DNA of 64,000 nucleotides from CAIYOL01 sp964494805. Lineage in GTDB: Bacteria; Planctomycetota; Phycisphaerae; Sedimentisphaerales; Anaerobacaceae. The notes beneath the pieces were generated by a model. That model was not told the origin of the DNA. It did not search any database and saw only the letters and a program-made list of their open reading frames with translations. Numbering within the stretch: the stretch's first letter is position 1; every line of letters starts with the position of its first letter. Positions 1 through 8,887 of this stretch are shown piece by piece. The stretch is from the NCBI GenBank assembly GCA_964494805.1, contig CAZBST010000002.1:1-64000 (forward strand). The letters are read 5' to 3'. The translations under genes were made by a program, and so were the position numbers.

Positions 1-38
1 AAGAGGCAGGGCGGATGTTGTGGGGCTTTTTACATATG

Positions 39-142
39 TTGCTGTTGTTTCCGGAGGCCGCAATGAGGAACAATAGAATTACGCAGTGGCTTAGCCACGA
101 AGTAAATAGAAAAGATGGCCGAACTGGAGGACACAACAGCAA
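39..142. repeat. 104-bp structured repeat, copy 1
   Basis: This is one of two 104-bp copies in the window; the other is at 24327-24430. The ends are perfect 10-bp inverted arms, TTGCTGTTGT and ACAACAGCAA, followed inward by short TCC/GGA and GGCC/GGCC pairings. At the centre (86-98) is a 13-nt hairpin with six pairs. Against copy 2 I count 12 differences, and six of them are the two sides of three hairpin base pairs, so the pairing is kept while the sequence changes. No target-site duplication is evident. It lies about 110 nt past the stop of the Mrr-like gene. A MITE-like mobile element or a structured RNA would both fit; the function is unknown. Confidence 0.8.
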
Positions 143-255
143 TGAATTTTCTCCGCCAATTCTTATATCATAAACCGCATAGGCAAAAATAGGTAGTTTT
201 CCCTAGTTTGCCCTTCCAGGGAATCTACGCTAATCAATACGGTAGGAGTAATTCT

Positions 256-1236
256 TTAGTCGATGGCATTTAGTTCTCTCGGTCCTTCCAACGCTTCATG
301 CAATTTCATTCTTATTACGACTCTTTTACCTTGGATAGCTTTCCTCTTTATAGGTTCTTGGTTTACATAAATCTTGTTTGGATGACCATTATTCCGCTTT
401 TCGTATGTCACGCTTATTTTGGCCTCAGTTCCAATTCCGACTTCATGTATTATATTCTTTTTATCAGCAGGATCTGTCTTTAATTCGAATTGCTGTGCCT
501 GAGTATGGGGTATTGACATCCGCTCCCCAAAATCAAAAACCATTTTACTTAAATTAGCAGCTTTTTTCCCACTCCGAGCTTTGTGATCTGGAAATTGGAC
601 TTCGACAATAACGTGGGTCATTGTTCCTGCATGTTTTGCGTATTGTTCATTTGCAATCCTTCCAGCAGAGTTTTCTAAAATCCTTTGGGCGAAATCAATA
701 GCTTTACCCAGATTTACTTTGCTCGTACGAGGAGTAACGTCGCTAGATAAAGGCACATTGCGGCCTTGTTTATCGAACGTCGTTACTTTCACATTTTTGT
801 TTGGCTTTTCAGGAGATATACACCAGTAACCAAGTCTTGTTTTATCAGCGCCGAATAAACCTTCGACTCCTCTGTCCAATTCGTTGAGAGTGTGCAAACT
901 GAAACATAGGTCTTTGGCCCTTTGCTTTGCTGTTTCCGTGAATGAATGCGCAACTATAATGACTTTGTCTACGATAATTCCACCGTTACTGTTATACTTC
1001 CCTCCATATTCTTCTACTACTGTCGCATCGATTGATCTGGAAAGATCTCTTGCCTCAATAGCAACTCTGAATGGGTATAAGTCTGTTTTAAATTCGACGA
1101 GAATATCTATTTCTCTTGGAGGTCCTCCAGATGAAGGAGTTACCATTGCTGAAGTCGTAACAGTTGCATTTTTTGGTGCATATAGCCGCTGAATAATATC
1201 AACTAACTTTTGAAATTCATTTGTTCTTTTAGGCAT
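256..1236 (-). CDS. Mrr-like restriction endonuclease domain protein
   Basis: A 326-residue protein whose N-terminal third looks like the Mrr/PD-(D/E)XK nuclease fold. An acidic residue at Asp44 sits on a strand reading EIDILVEF, and the next strand carries Glu61-Ala-Arg63 in the place of the usual E-x-K. A hydrophobic stretch near residues 90-100 (VDKVIIVAH) fits the next core strand. The C-terminal half is not recognised. Known Mrr-family proteins cut methylated or foreign DNA; that role here is inference. No methyltransferase sits beside it, which fits a solitary type IV-like enzyme. The start is an ATG at 1236 with a weak ribosome site. A 104-bp structured repeat follows its 3' end, as it does the TdeIII-like gene. 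Confidence 0.6.
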   Translation of the reverse strand: MPKRTNEFQKLVDIIQRLYAPKNATVTTSAMVTPSSGGPPREIDILVEFKTDLYPFRVAIEARDLSRSIDATVVEEYGGKYNSNGGIIVDKVIIVAHSFTETAKQRAKDLCFSLHTLNELDRGVEGLFGADKTRLGYWCISPEKPNKNVKVTTFDKQGRNVPLSSDVTPRTSKVNLGKAIDFAQRILENSAGRIANEQYAKHAGTMTHVIVEVQFPDHKARSGKKAANLSKMVFDFGERMSIPHTQAQQFELKTDPADKKNIIHEVGIGTEAKISVTYEKRNNGHPNKIYVNQEPIKRKAIQGKRVVIRMKLHEALEGPRELNAID

Positions 1237-1388
1237 ACCGTTTATTTATTTCAACAAAGATTATACAGTCCGTATAAAATCAAAATTCCCGCGATGCTTC
1301 CTCTCCAAAGGTGCAGAGGGAATTTTACCGCATTTTATAGATTTGCACAATCGTTTTTTTAACGGCAAAAGATATGAAACAGAACAAC

Positions 1389-1529
1389 CCCCACCGCGCC
1401 GCGTGGGGCTAAAATATTTTGAGATTGCCGCGTTGCACTCGCAATGACCGATCGGCAATAAACCCTGCCATCAAGATGGCAGGGCTAACCGGAAATAGTA
1501 ACCCCGCCAAAGTGTTGGCGGGGCTAACC
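1389..1529. repeat. array of three hairpins with a shared CTAA tail
   Basis: The gap 1237-1567 holds no convincing gene. It contains three GC-rich hairpins, at 1389-1408, 1463-1484 and 1502-1523, each followed directly by CTAA (CTAACC for the last two). The stem sequences differ, but each side is matched by its complement. Between the first and second hairpins (1421-1448) is a GAGATTGC...GCAATGAC palindrome like the dispersed repeats found between genes in many bacteria, whose spurious translation often reads HCEERSDAAI. Together they look like REP-type intergenic elements. None has the T-run of an intrinsic terminator. Confidence 0.6.
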
Positions 1530-1567
1530 ATTGACAGAATCGCGGATGGGAGGTAGATTATCTGGTC

Positions 1568-2194
1568 GTGGGCAAATCGAAGAAAAAACCAATAATCGGG
1601 ATTTTAGGCGGGGTCGGGTCAGGCAAAAGCACCGTTGCAGCGGAGTTTGGCAAATTGGGCTGCGTGGTAATCGACGCCGATGAGATTGCTCATAACCTCC
1701 TTAAAAGAAAAGACTTACGAAAGAAGGTTATCGCCCGATTCGGCCGGGGGATTTTGAAGCGCGGAGGTAAAATCGACCGGCGGAAATTAGCCGGGGTTGC
1801 TTTTGCCGGCGCCAGGAATATCAGCGCGCTTAACAGGATAATACATCCTCTTGTCTTTAAAGAGGTTAGGGAACTTATAAAAAAGGCAAATGGCCAAAAA
1901 AAAGTTGCGGCGATTGTTCTGGATATGCCGCTTTTGATGGAAGTCGGCTGGCAAAAGCGGTGCGACAGGCTCATTTTCGTCAAATGCAGGCGGCAAATAA
2001 GGTTTAAAAGAGCTAAAAAGGCGGGTATTTTGAACCTGGAGAAACTAAAATTTAGAGAAAATTTTCAGATTTCTCTGGACAAGAAGAAAAGCGTCGCCGA
2101 TAATACCATTGATAACAATTCTGGCTTCTCGGCGTTAGCCAAGCAAGTCACTGATATCTTCTCAGGTATAATGGGTAAGCAGGGTTTGTCATAA
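1568..2194 (+). CDS. coaE: dephospho-CoA kinase
   Basis: The last enzyme of coenzyme A synthesis, phosphorylating the ribose 3'-OH of dephospho-CoA with ATP in the cytoplasm. The N-terminus has a clear P-loop at residues 14-22 (GGVGSGKST), followed by DADEIAH and RRKLAGVAF, both typical of CoaE, and IIHPLV near residue 90. At 208 residues it has the normal family length. The GTG start at 1568 puts the P-loop at the expected distance from the N-terminus; a GGGAGG sequence ends about 14 nt upstream, a somewhat long spacing. It precedes rho in the same direction, separated by 135 nt, so the two may have separate promoters. Confidence 0.93.
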   Translation: MGKSKKKPIIGILGGVGSGKSTVAAEFGKLGCVVIDADEIAHNLLKRKDLRKKVIARFGRGILKRGGKIDRRKLAGVAFAGARNISALNRIIHPLVFKEVRELIKKANGQKKVAAIVLDMPLLMEVGWQKRCDRLIFVKCRRQIRFKRAKKAGILNLEKLKFRENFQISLDKKKSVADNTIDNNSGFSALAKQVTDIFSGIMGKQGLS

Positions 2195-2329
2195 AGAAGA
2201 GTTTAAAACCAGCTTTGATAAATTAAACTTTATTTCTACGTGTTCAAAATCCAAATCTTAGTGAATTCCTAACTGGAATGCTGAATTAAGCAAACAATAG
2301 GTTTCGGCAAACGAAAAAAAGGAGTAAAT

Positions 2330-3781
2330 ATGGCTAAGGCCTCTACAAGAAGAAAAAGTAGCAAGAAAAAAGCCGTCGCGGAAGAACAAGAACAGATTAC
2401 CAACGAGCAGCAAGCGGAACAGCAGGAATCCGCAGCCACAGTTACGGCTGAAGAAGCCCGAAAGACCAAAAAGACGGAGGAGGAATCCACTCATGAGAAA
2501 TATGAGCGGATTAAGAAGGGCAGCCTCTATTTGACAGACCTGCAGAAACTGACCGTAGCAGAGCTGCACGATATAGCCAAGAAAGAGAACATACAGGAAT
2601 ACACCGCATTAAAAAAGCAGGATTTGATTTTCAGGATTCTCAAAGAGCGTATTCGCCAGAACGGCCTGCTTTACGGCGAAGGCGTATTGGAAGTGCTGCC
2701 GGACGGCTACGGATTTCTGCGAAATCCGAGTTACAACTACTTGTCCAGCCCGGATGACATCTACGTCTCACCCTCTCAAATCAGGCGTTTCGGCCTGCGA
2801 ACAGGAAACACCGTATCGGGGCAAATCAGGCCGCCTAAAGATTCGGAAAAGTATTTTGCCCTGCTGCGGGTCGAAGCGATTAACTTTGAAAACCCCGATA
2901 ATCTTGCGGAAAAGATAGTATTCAGCGATTTGACGCCCCTGCATCCGGAGCAACGTCTAATACTGGAAACCTCGCCGGAAGAATTAAACATGCGAATAGT
3001 CGATTTGATAACACCGGTGGGCAAAGGTCAGCGAGGCTTGATTGTCGCTGCGCCGCGAACCGGCAAGACAATCCTGCTGCAAAAAATCGCGAACGCCATC
3101 AGCACAAATCACCCTGATGTAAAACTGATAGTGCTGCTTATTGACGAACGGCCCGAGGAAGTTACGGAAATGGAACGCAAAACCGCCGATGACGTCGAGG
3201 TCATAAGCTCTACTTTCGATGAGCCGGCCGCCCGTCATTGTCAGGTGGCAGAGGTCGTAATCGAAAAGGCAAAGCGGATGGTAGAATACGGCCAGGACGT
3301 GGTTATTCTCCTGGACTCGATAACGAGATTAGCCCGCGCCTATAACACCGAGCAGCCGCACTCGGGCAAAATTCTAACAGGCGGCGTCGATTCCGGCGCA
3401 ATGCAGATGCCGAAGAAATTTTTCGGCGCAGCAAGAAACGTCGAACACGGCGGCTCGCTGACTATCTTCGCAACCGCGCTAATTGACACCGGCTCAAAAA
3501 TGGACGAGGTCATTTTCGAAGAGTTTAAGGCAACCGGAAATATGGAACTGCACTTAGACAGACGCCTTGTTGATAGAAGGACCTGGCCGTCTATAGACAT
3601 CAGCCGAAGCGGTACCAGAAGGGAAGAACTGCTGCTCGATGCAAAGGAACTCGAACTTGTATATCGGCTCCGAAGGGTACTCAGCGAGCTGAATCCGGTT
3701 GAAGCGATAGAGCTGCTCAAAAACAGACTCACCAAGTGCCGAACCAACGCAGAGTTCCTGATGACGATGAATTTGGATTAA
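2330..3781 (+). CDS. rho: transcription termination factor Rho
   Basis: Hexameric RNA helicase that ends transcription of untranslated RNA. Residues 1-60 are a Lys/Glu/Gln-rich, low-complexity extension, seen in many Rho proteins outside the Proteobacteria. A Rho_N helix-extended-loop domain follows (LTVAELHDIAKKENI), then the cold-shock-like RNA-binding domain (YGEGVLEVLPDGYGFLR). The ATPase core has Walker A at about residues 242-248 (APRTGKT), a Walker B region (VVILLDSITRLARAYN) and the R-loop segment GGVDSGAMQMPKKFFGAARN. The start is an ATG 6 nt after AAGGAG. An intrinsic terminator lies just downstream at 3824-3853. Confidence 0.97.
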   Translation: MAKASTRRKSSKKKAVAEEQEQITNEQQAEQQESAATVTAEEARKTKKTEEESTHEKYERIKKGSLYLTDLQKLTVAELHDIAKKENIQEYTALKKQDLIFRILKERIRQNGLLYGEGVLEVLPDGYGFLRNPSYNYLSSPDDIYVSPSQIRRFGLRTGNTVSGQIRPPKDSEKYFALLRVEAINFENPDNLAEKIVFSDLTPLHPEQRLILETSPEELNMRIVDLITPVGKGQRGLIVAAPRTGKTILLQKIANAISTNHPDVKLIVLLIDERPEEVTEMERKTADDVEVISSTFDEPAARHCQVAEVVIEKAKRMVEYGQDVVILLDSITRLARAYNTEQPHSGKILTGGVDSGAMQMPKKFFGAARNVEHGGSLTIFATALIDTGSKMDEVIFEEFKATGNMELHLDRRLVDRRTWPSIDISRSGTRREELLLDAKELELVYRLRRVLSELNPVEAIELLKNRLTKCRTNAEFLMTMNLD

Positions 3782-3823
3782 CCCTAACTTTACAATAAGA
3801 TACAGTTAAATTAAAATTAGATT

Positions 3824-3853
3824 CCGGCGGGCAATGGCTCGCCGGATTTTTTT
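3824..3853 (+). terminator. intrinsic terminator after rho
   Basis: A 9-bp GC-rich stem (CCGGCGGGC / GCTCGCCGG, with one G-T wobble) closes a four-base loop and is followed by ATTTTTTTGC. It stands 42 nt after the rho stop codon. Confidence 0.85.
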
Positions 3854-3887
3854 GCATATTTTGCCTTAGTAATGAAGAGAGGCACAA

Positions 3888-5333
3888 ATGCGGGCCAGAC
3901 AATTTCACTGTTTCGTTATACTTTGTCTTTGTGGAAACATCTTTGCGTCACAGCCGGACGCTAATGAGACAATAAATGCAGGAGCGTTGAAACTTGAAAT
4001 ATATATTTCCAGAACGGCTAATGTATTCCACGCTGTTGACCAAATATCCAAATGGAGCGAGTTTTGTCATAAGCAGTATATCGCTTATTTCGAGCAATCA
4101 GAAGGGGGAATAAACAGGGAAGATGAAGAGCTTCTGGCCCGGCACTGCAAGATTCGCAAATCGCACGGCTGGGGCCAGGGGCTCGAACAAACATTCTATA
4201 CTCCTCTCGATATCAATGCGGCAATCGAAGCAGCCATCAAAAAGGGACGTCTTACAGAAGAGGAGGCAAAGACAGAGCGGCACATCCTGAACCATTTCGA
4301 GCAGCGAGTCGACCGGCTTATGGAACAGGAAATGCCAACATTGAATAAATTCCTTGAGAAACTGTCGGCACAGAAATCCGAGCTGACTGTTTTTGCAGCA
4401 GATATTTCGCGATTTGTCGGAGAGGCGAATTTGACCGTCCCGGTTTACCTGCTGGCCAATCCTCACGAAAGAAACTGCGGGGGCGGCTTCAACGGGGGGG
4501 TATTGACCCTCGAAATCGCAAAAGATTACGATATGTATCCGACGCTTCTTCATGAACTTTTCCACGCATTCCTAAGGACCAGACAGGATGTAATTGAAAG
4601 AGCAGCAAAGTCAACGCCGAGTCTGGATTCGGAAACACTTTCGGAAGGTCTCGCCTACACCTTCAATCCCGGGATTATTCACGCAGGCGATTCAGACCAG
4701 CTTCTGTCCAATGCGGCTGAATATATGTCAAAGGACTCCTCTTTGAGCAATTCATATACACGTTTTAATCTTTTCGGCCTAGCCCTTCGGCCTCTGCTGA
4801 AAGATGCGCTTTATAAAAAGCGACAGACGCTTGATGATTTTCTTCCTCGTGCGGCGGACGCGTGGCTTGTTTTGAATGAACTCGATAAAGCACGAAACGC
4901 AAAGGGCAGCGCACAAACACACGACTATCGCAAAGACCCCAGACAATCTATTTTTGTATTCGGCCAATACGACGGGGCAAGCTGGCAGATGTTGGTGAAC
5001 AGCGTTAATAATCATCTTTTCGGCAGGCATCATAATTTGAACGAATACAATGAAATGCTGACAAAAAATTCCAAGCCGGGCGACCAGATTATCCTGCTCC
5101 TTTCGCTCGACAGCAATGAACGTGTCCCGCAGGAATTCAGCGACTTGATGCCTTTATCCTGGGCGCAGGTCGAAGAGCGTCTTAAGAATGGCCGGTTTGT
5201 ATTTGAACAGGGATTTTCCCGAAAAATGACGGTATTTCTCATAGCAGCCGCTACTACCAGCGAAATAAACACGGGGTTTCAGCGGCTTATAGCGGAAAAG
5301 AAATTCGGCTCTCAAAAAGGAAAAAATGAATAG
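3888..5333 (+). CDS. secreted gluzincin-type metallopeptidase-like protein
   Basis: A 481-residue protein with an N-terminal signal peptide (residues 1-21, hydrophobic FVILCLCGNIFAS). The only clear motif is HELFH at residues 222-226, a match to the zinc-binding HExxH. Glu253 in SEGLAY lies 27 residues after the second His and would serve as the third zinc ligand, as in gluzincins. The rest is mostly helical and charged and I do not recognise a family. A periplasmic or secreted peptidase is a reasonable inference, but the substrate is unknown. The ATG start has an AGAGAGG ribosome site. It stands between two intrinsic terminators, so it is probably transcribed alone. Confidence 0.65.
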   Translation: MRARQFHCFVILCLCGNIFASQPDANETINAGALKLEIYISRTANVFHAVDQISKWSEFCHKQYIAYFEQSEGGINREDEELLARHCKIRKSHGWGQGLEQTFYTPLDINAAIEAAIKKGRLTEEEAKTERHILNHFEQRVDRLMEQEMPTLNKFLEKLSAQKSELTVFAADISRFVGEANLTVPVYLLANPHERNCGGGFNGGVLTLEIAKDYDMYPTLLHELFHAFLRTRQDVIERAAKSTPSLDSETLSEGLAYTFNPGIIHAGDSDQLLSNAAEYMSKDSSLSNSYTRFNLFGLALRPLLKDALYKKRQTLDDFLPRAADAWLVLNELDKARNAKGSAQTHDYRKDPRQSIFVFGQYDGASWQMLVNSVNNHLFGRHHNLNEYNEMLTKNSKPGDQIILLLSLDSNERVPQEFSDLMPLSWAQVEERLKNGRFVFEQGFSRKMTVFLIAAATTSEINTGFQRLIAEKKFGSQKGKNE

Positions 5334-5410
5334 GACGCCGGCTTTTGAATAAAAGACGGAACGCTGACGCGGCGAACACGCTTTACATAGAAGTATAATT
5401 TTATTAATAT

Positions 5411-5448
5411 AAAATTCCGGCAGAGCGTTATTATGCCGGAATTTTTTA
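5411..5448 (+). terminator. intrinsic terminator after the metallopeptidase gene
   Basis: AATTCCGGCA and TGCCGGAATT pair across an 11-nt loop, and the 3' arm runs into ATTTTTTATT. It separates the peptidase gene from valS. Confidence 0.8.
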
Positions 5449-5476
5449 TTGGCCGTTATCCAAAAGCAGTTAAGTT

Positions 5477-8356
5477 ATGGGCGAACAACTTTCAAAAGTT
5501 TATGAACCGAAAACGATAGAAAAACAGGCGAACGAAATTTGGTTTTCGCAGGCCTTCTTTCACGCTGAAGCACCTTCGGATGAGAAGAAAACCACCCGCA
5601 AACCCTATACAATCGTTATACCGCCGCCTAACGTTACGGCACCGCTGCACCTCGGCCACGCGCTAAATAACACATTACAGGACGTGCTGATTCGGTTCCG
5701 CCGGATGCAAAATTACAATACGCTATGGATGCCCGGCACCGACCATGCCGGCATTGCCACCCAAACAGTCGTCGAGAAAAGATTGCTCGCTGAACAAGGC
5801 AAAAAACGCACAGACTTCCAGCGAGATGAATTCATCGCCCACGTGCAGGCCTGGAAAGACGAATATGAGGCCAAAATCATCGAACAACTGCGGGCGATGG
5901 GCTGCTCGTGCGATTGGGAGCGAACGCGGTTTACGATGGACGAGGTGTGCGCGAAGGCCGTCCGCGCCGCATTTTTTAAACTATTTAAGGATGGTCTGAT
6001 TTATCGCGGCAAACGATTGGTCAACTGGGACCCGGCTACGCAGACGGTACTGGCTGATGACGAGGTCGAGCACGAAACAGTGGAGGGACATTTCTGGTAT
6101 ATGAGGTATCCGCTGGCCGAATCTGTCGAGATTGAAGGCAAGCGAGTGGAATATGTCACCGTGGCTACGACCCGGCCGGAAACTATGCTCGGCGATACGG
6201 CTGTCGCGATGAATCCGGCAGACCCGCGAGCCAGATTCCTTGTCGGAAAAAAGGTTCGGCTGCCAATTGTAGGCCGGCTTATCCCGATTATAGCGGATGA
6301 GCACGTTGTTTTGCCAAATCCTGAAAGTGAGGACGAAAAGGCAAGATTTTCGACCGGCTTTTTGAAAGTCACGCCGGCCCACGACCCTGACGACTGGGAG
6401 ATTGGCCAGAGACAGGGACTGGAAGTTATCAACGTGATGGCTCCGGACGGCTCTATCAGCGACAAATTCGGCTGGACAGACTGGGAACAAACTAAAAATT
6501 CGGATGTCGAGAATCTCATCGGTATGGACCGTTTCGAGGCACGCGAGGCGATTGTCGAATGGTTCCGCCAAGAAAATCTTCTCGAAGACGTTCGCGAATA
6601 CAGCCACGAAGTCGGACATAGTTACCGTAGCCACGTCCCTATTGAGCCATATCTGTCCGACCAGTGGTATATAGCCGTCAAAAAACCCATTGAACACCTG
6701 AAAGAAAAGTTCGGCTCCGGGCTTATAGAAGGCACTGATGTTCCGGTAAACTCATTGGCAGGTCTGGCATTAAAACCATTGCTTGACGGCCGGTTGAGAT
6801 TCATCCCCGAACGCTATAAGGAAACATATCGAAGCTGGCTGGAAAACTTGCGCGACTGGCCTATCAGCAGACAACTCTGGTGGGGACACAGGATTCCGAT
6901 ATGGTACTGCCAAGATTGTGGGCAAACCAATAGTGGTGTAGATGACCCAACAAGCTGCGGAAAATGTAGGTCTGGTAATCTGATGCAGGATGAGGATGTT
7001 CTTGATACGTGGTTTAGCTCAGCGTTGTGGCCATTCAGCACGATGGGTTGGCCGGATGAGACGCCGGAACTGAAGACTTTCTATCCGGGTGATGTGCTTT
7101 GCACAGCCCGTGAAATTATCACGCTCTGGGTATCGCGTATGGTGATGATGGGGCAATACTGCGCAGATGATATTCCATTTAAGGACGTTTTTATTCACGC
7201 GATGATACAGGACGGCGAAGGCCGCAAGATGTCCAAGAGTCTCGGCAACGGGATTGACCCGCTTGTGGCCATCAACAGCCACGGGGCTGATGCGATGCGG
7301 TTTACGCTGGTCAGTATGACGACACAGACGCAGGATGTCAGGATGCCGGTGGAGAAAATGAAACTGCCGGATGGGCGAACGGAAAACACATCGCCCAAGT
7401 TCGACATCGGCCGAAATTTCTGCAATAAACTCTGGAACGCCTCGCGCTTTGCATTGATGAACCTTGATGGTCTTGAGCCGGACAAATTCGACAAAGATAA
7501 AATGACAATTACCGACAGATGGATTCTTTCGCGGCTGGCACAAACTATTACAGATGTTACAGAAGCTTTGGATGAGTATAAATATAGCGAGCCACTGGCG
7601 CAGCTTTACAAATTTTTCTGGAACGACTTTTGCGACTGGTATCTTGAGTGGATAAAACCGCGAATGCAGGATAGGCAGCAAAGGCCAACTGCTCAGAACG
7701 CGCTCGCATTTGTGCTGGACCAGACTTTGCGGCTGCTGCATCCGTTTGTGCCGTTTATCACCGAAGGGATATTCCAGAAGCTCAACGAAATCACCCCTGT
7801 CAGGCAGCTTAAGGGCCTCGCCGAAGCCAAAAAATCCGAAGCTCTGGTCGCTGCCGAATGGCCAAAACAACTGAATTCTTTGGTAGATGAAAATGTCGAA
7901 AAGCAAATCGAGATTATCCAAAGTCCGGTCCGGGCGTTCAGGGACATAAAAAATAAATATAACATCCCCAATTCGGAAATGGTGTCAGCTTCGGCGTCAG
8001 TACCGGTGGAAACTGTTTCCTTGCTAAAAACAAACGCCAACTTAATCTGCCAAATGGCAGGGCTTAAAGAATTCAATCCAGGAACCGATATTCCGAAACC
8101 TACCAAAGCTGCGGTCTCGGTAGTGGAAGGAATGTCTTTCTATGTGCATAACGTGATAGACCCTGATGCCGAGCGAGGAAAGCTCAAAAAGCAAAAGGGA
8201 GAAATAGAAAAGGCCAAGAAAGCGGTGGAGGCCAAGTTAAACAACGAAAATTTCGTTACCAGAGCCAAACCGCAAGTCGTGGCACAGACCAGAGATAAGC
8301 TGGCTGAACTGACAGAACAACTAAAACTTCTTGAAAAACACCTCTCTGAATTGTAA
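5477..8356 (+). CDS. valS: valyl-tRNA synthetase
   Basis: Class I aminoacyl-tRNA synthetase charging tRNA-Val. The HIGH signature is at residues 56-60 (HLGHA) and KMSKS at about residues 584-588. Between them is the CP1 editing domain, with the TTRPETMLGDTAVAM segment typical of the Val/Ile/Leu enzymes. A small Cys cluster near residue 475 (CQDCGQ...CGKCRSG) suggests a zinc knuckle in the CP region. The end is the tRNA-binding coiled coil characteristic of ValRS (EIEKAKKAVEAKLNNENFVTRA). The length of 959 residues is usual. The ATG at 5477 lacks a strong ribosome site. Confidence 0.97.
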   Translation: MGEQLSKVYEPKTIEKQANEIWFSQAFFHAEAPSDEKKTTRKPYTIVIPPPNVTAPLHLGHALNNTLQDVLIRFRRMQNYNTLWMPGTDHAGIATQTVVEKRLLAEQGKKRTDFQRDEFIAHVQAWKDEYEAKIIEQLRAMGCSCDWERTRFTMDEVCAKAVRAAFFKLFKDGLIYRGKRLVNWDPATQTVLADDEVEHETVEGHFWYMRYPLAESVEIEGKRVEYVTVATTRPETMLGDTAVAMNPADPRARFLVGKKVRLPIVGRLIPIIADEHVVLPNPESEDEKARFSTGFLKVTPAHDPDDWEIGQRQGLEVINVMAPDGSISDKFGWTDWEQTKNSDVENLIGMDRFEAREAIVEWFRQENLLEDVREYSHEVGHSYRSHVPIEPYLSDQWYIAVKKPIEHLKEKFGSGLIEGTDVPVNSLAGLALKPLLDGRLRFIPERYKETYRSWLENLRDWPISRQLWWGHRIPIWYCQDCGQTNSGVDDPTSCGKCRSGNLMQDEDVLDTWFSSALWPFSTMGWPDETPELKTFYPGDVLCTAREIITLWVSRMVMMGQYCADDIPFKDVFIHAMIQDGEGRKMSKSLGNGIDPLVAINSHGADAMRFTLVSMTTQTQDVRMPVEKMKLPDGRTENTSPKFDIGRNFCNKLWNASRFALMNLDGLEPDKFDKDKMTITDRWILSRLAQTITDVTEALDEYKYSEPLAQLYKFFWNDFCDWYLEWIKPRMQDRQQRPTAQNALAFVLDQTLRLLHPFVPFITEGIFQKLNEITPVRQLKGLAEAKKSEALVAAEWPKQLNSLVDENVEKQIEIIQSPVRAFRDIKNKYNIPNSEMVSASASVPVETVSLLKTNANLICQMAGLKEFNPGTDIPKPTKAAVSVVEGMSFYVHNVIDPDAERGKLKKQKGEIEKAKKAVEAKLNNENFVTRAKPQVVAQTRDKLAELTEQLKLLEKHLSEL

Positions 8357-8410
8357 GCTATACGTACGTAAGCATTGCTGTACTATTGTTTAATAAAGGC
8401 ACTGTCTAAA

Positions 8411-8806
8411 ATGGACGTCGAAGTTGAATTATCGCGAATAATCATTAACGAGACATCCGACCAGCAGGTAATCGTCTTAAAAGAGCGAAACGGCAATCGC
8501 AGCTTCCCTATCGTTATCGGCATAGTTGAAATTTTTGCAATCGACCGCCGGCTGAAAGGCATCAAGCCGCCGAGACCGATGACGCACGATTTATTAGGCA
8601 ACGTAATTAAAAATCTCGGTGTTAAAATAGAAAAGATAGTCATAGATGACCTGCGCAATCACACTTTCTATGCAAAGATACACCTGAGTTCAAACGGTCA
8701 AACCGTGAAAATCGACTCCCGCCCTTCCGATGCAATTGCGCTGGGCGTAGCATCAAATACCCCTATTTACGTTGCCGAGCACGTCTTCGAAAAAACCTCC
8801 CAGTAA
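8411..8806 (+). CDS. DUF151 / bifunctional nuclease family protein
   Basis: A short cytoplasmic protein that matches DUF151 over nearly its whole length: MDVEVELSRI at the start, VIVLKER and FPIVIGI in the first half, then DSRPSDAIALGV and a terminal IYVAEHVF. Members in other bacteria and plants have been described as dual DNase/RNase proteins, but activity has been tested for few. I chose the ATG at 8411 because the family begins with M-D/x-V-E; the reading frame stays open upstream to a TTG at 8375, which lies just after valS. The 54-nt gap to valS suggests co-transcription. Confidence 0.85.
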   Translation: MDVEVELSRIIINETSDQQVIVLKERNGNRSFPIVIGIVEIFAIDRRLKGIKPPRPMTHDLLGNVIKNLGVKIEKIVIDDLRNHTFYAKIHLSSNGQTVKIDSRPSDAIALGVASNTPIYVAEHVFEKTSQ

Positions 8807-8887
8807 AATTATGAGCTAGGTCAAATGCTATAAAGAGCTAAAAAACAGAACTCGAATATCGCATCATAAACAAAGGAGGTAGGGAAT

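Noticed and set aside
39..142. Hammerhead or twister ribozyme in the 104-bp repeat
   Set aside because: The CTGATGA...GAAA core of hammerheads and the conserved twister core are not present, in either strand.
1261..1458. 65-codon minus-strand frame in the hairpin array
   Set aside because: It is a translation through palindromic repeats, giving the familiar spurious GHCE...NAAIS-type peptide.
5981..7921. Long antisense frames inside valS (238, 172 and 300 codons)
   Set aside because: They oppose a clear ValRS coding sequence with intact motifs and have Cys/Arg/Phe-rich, implausible composition.
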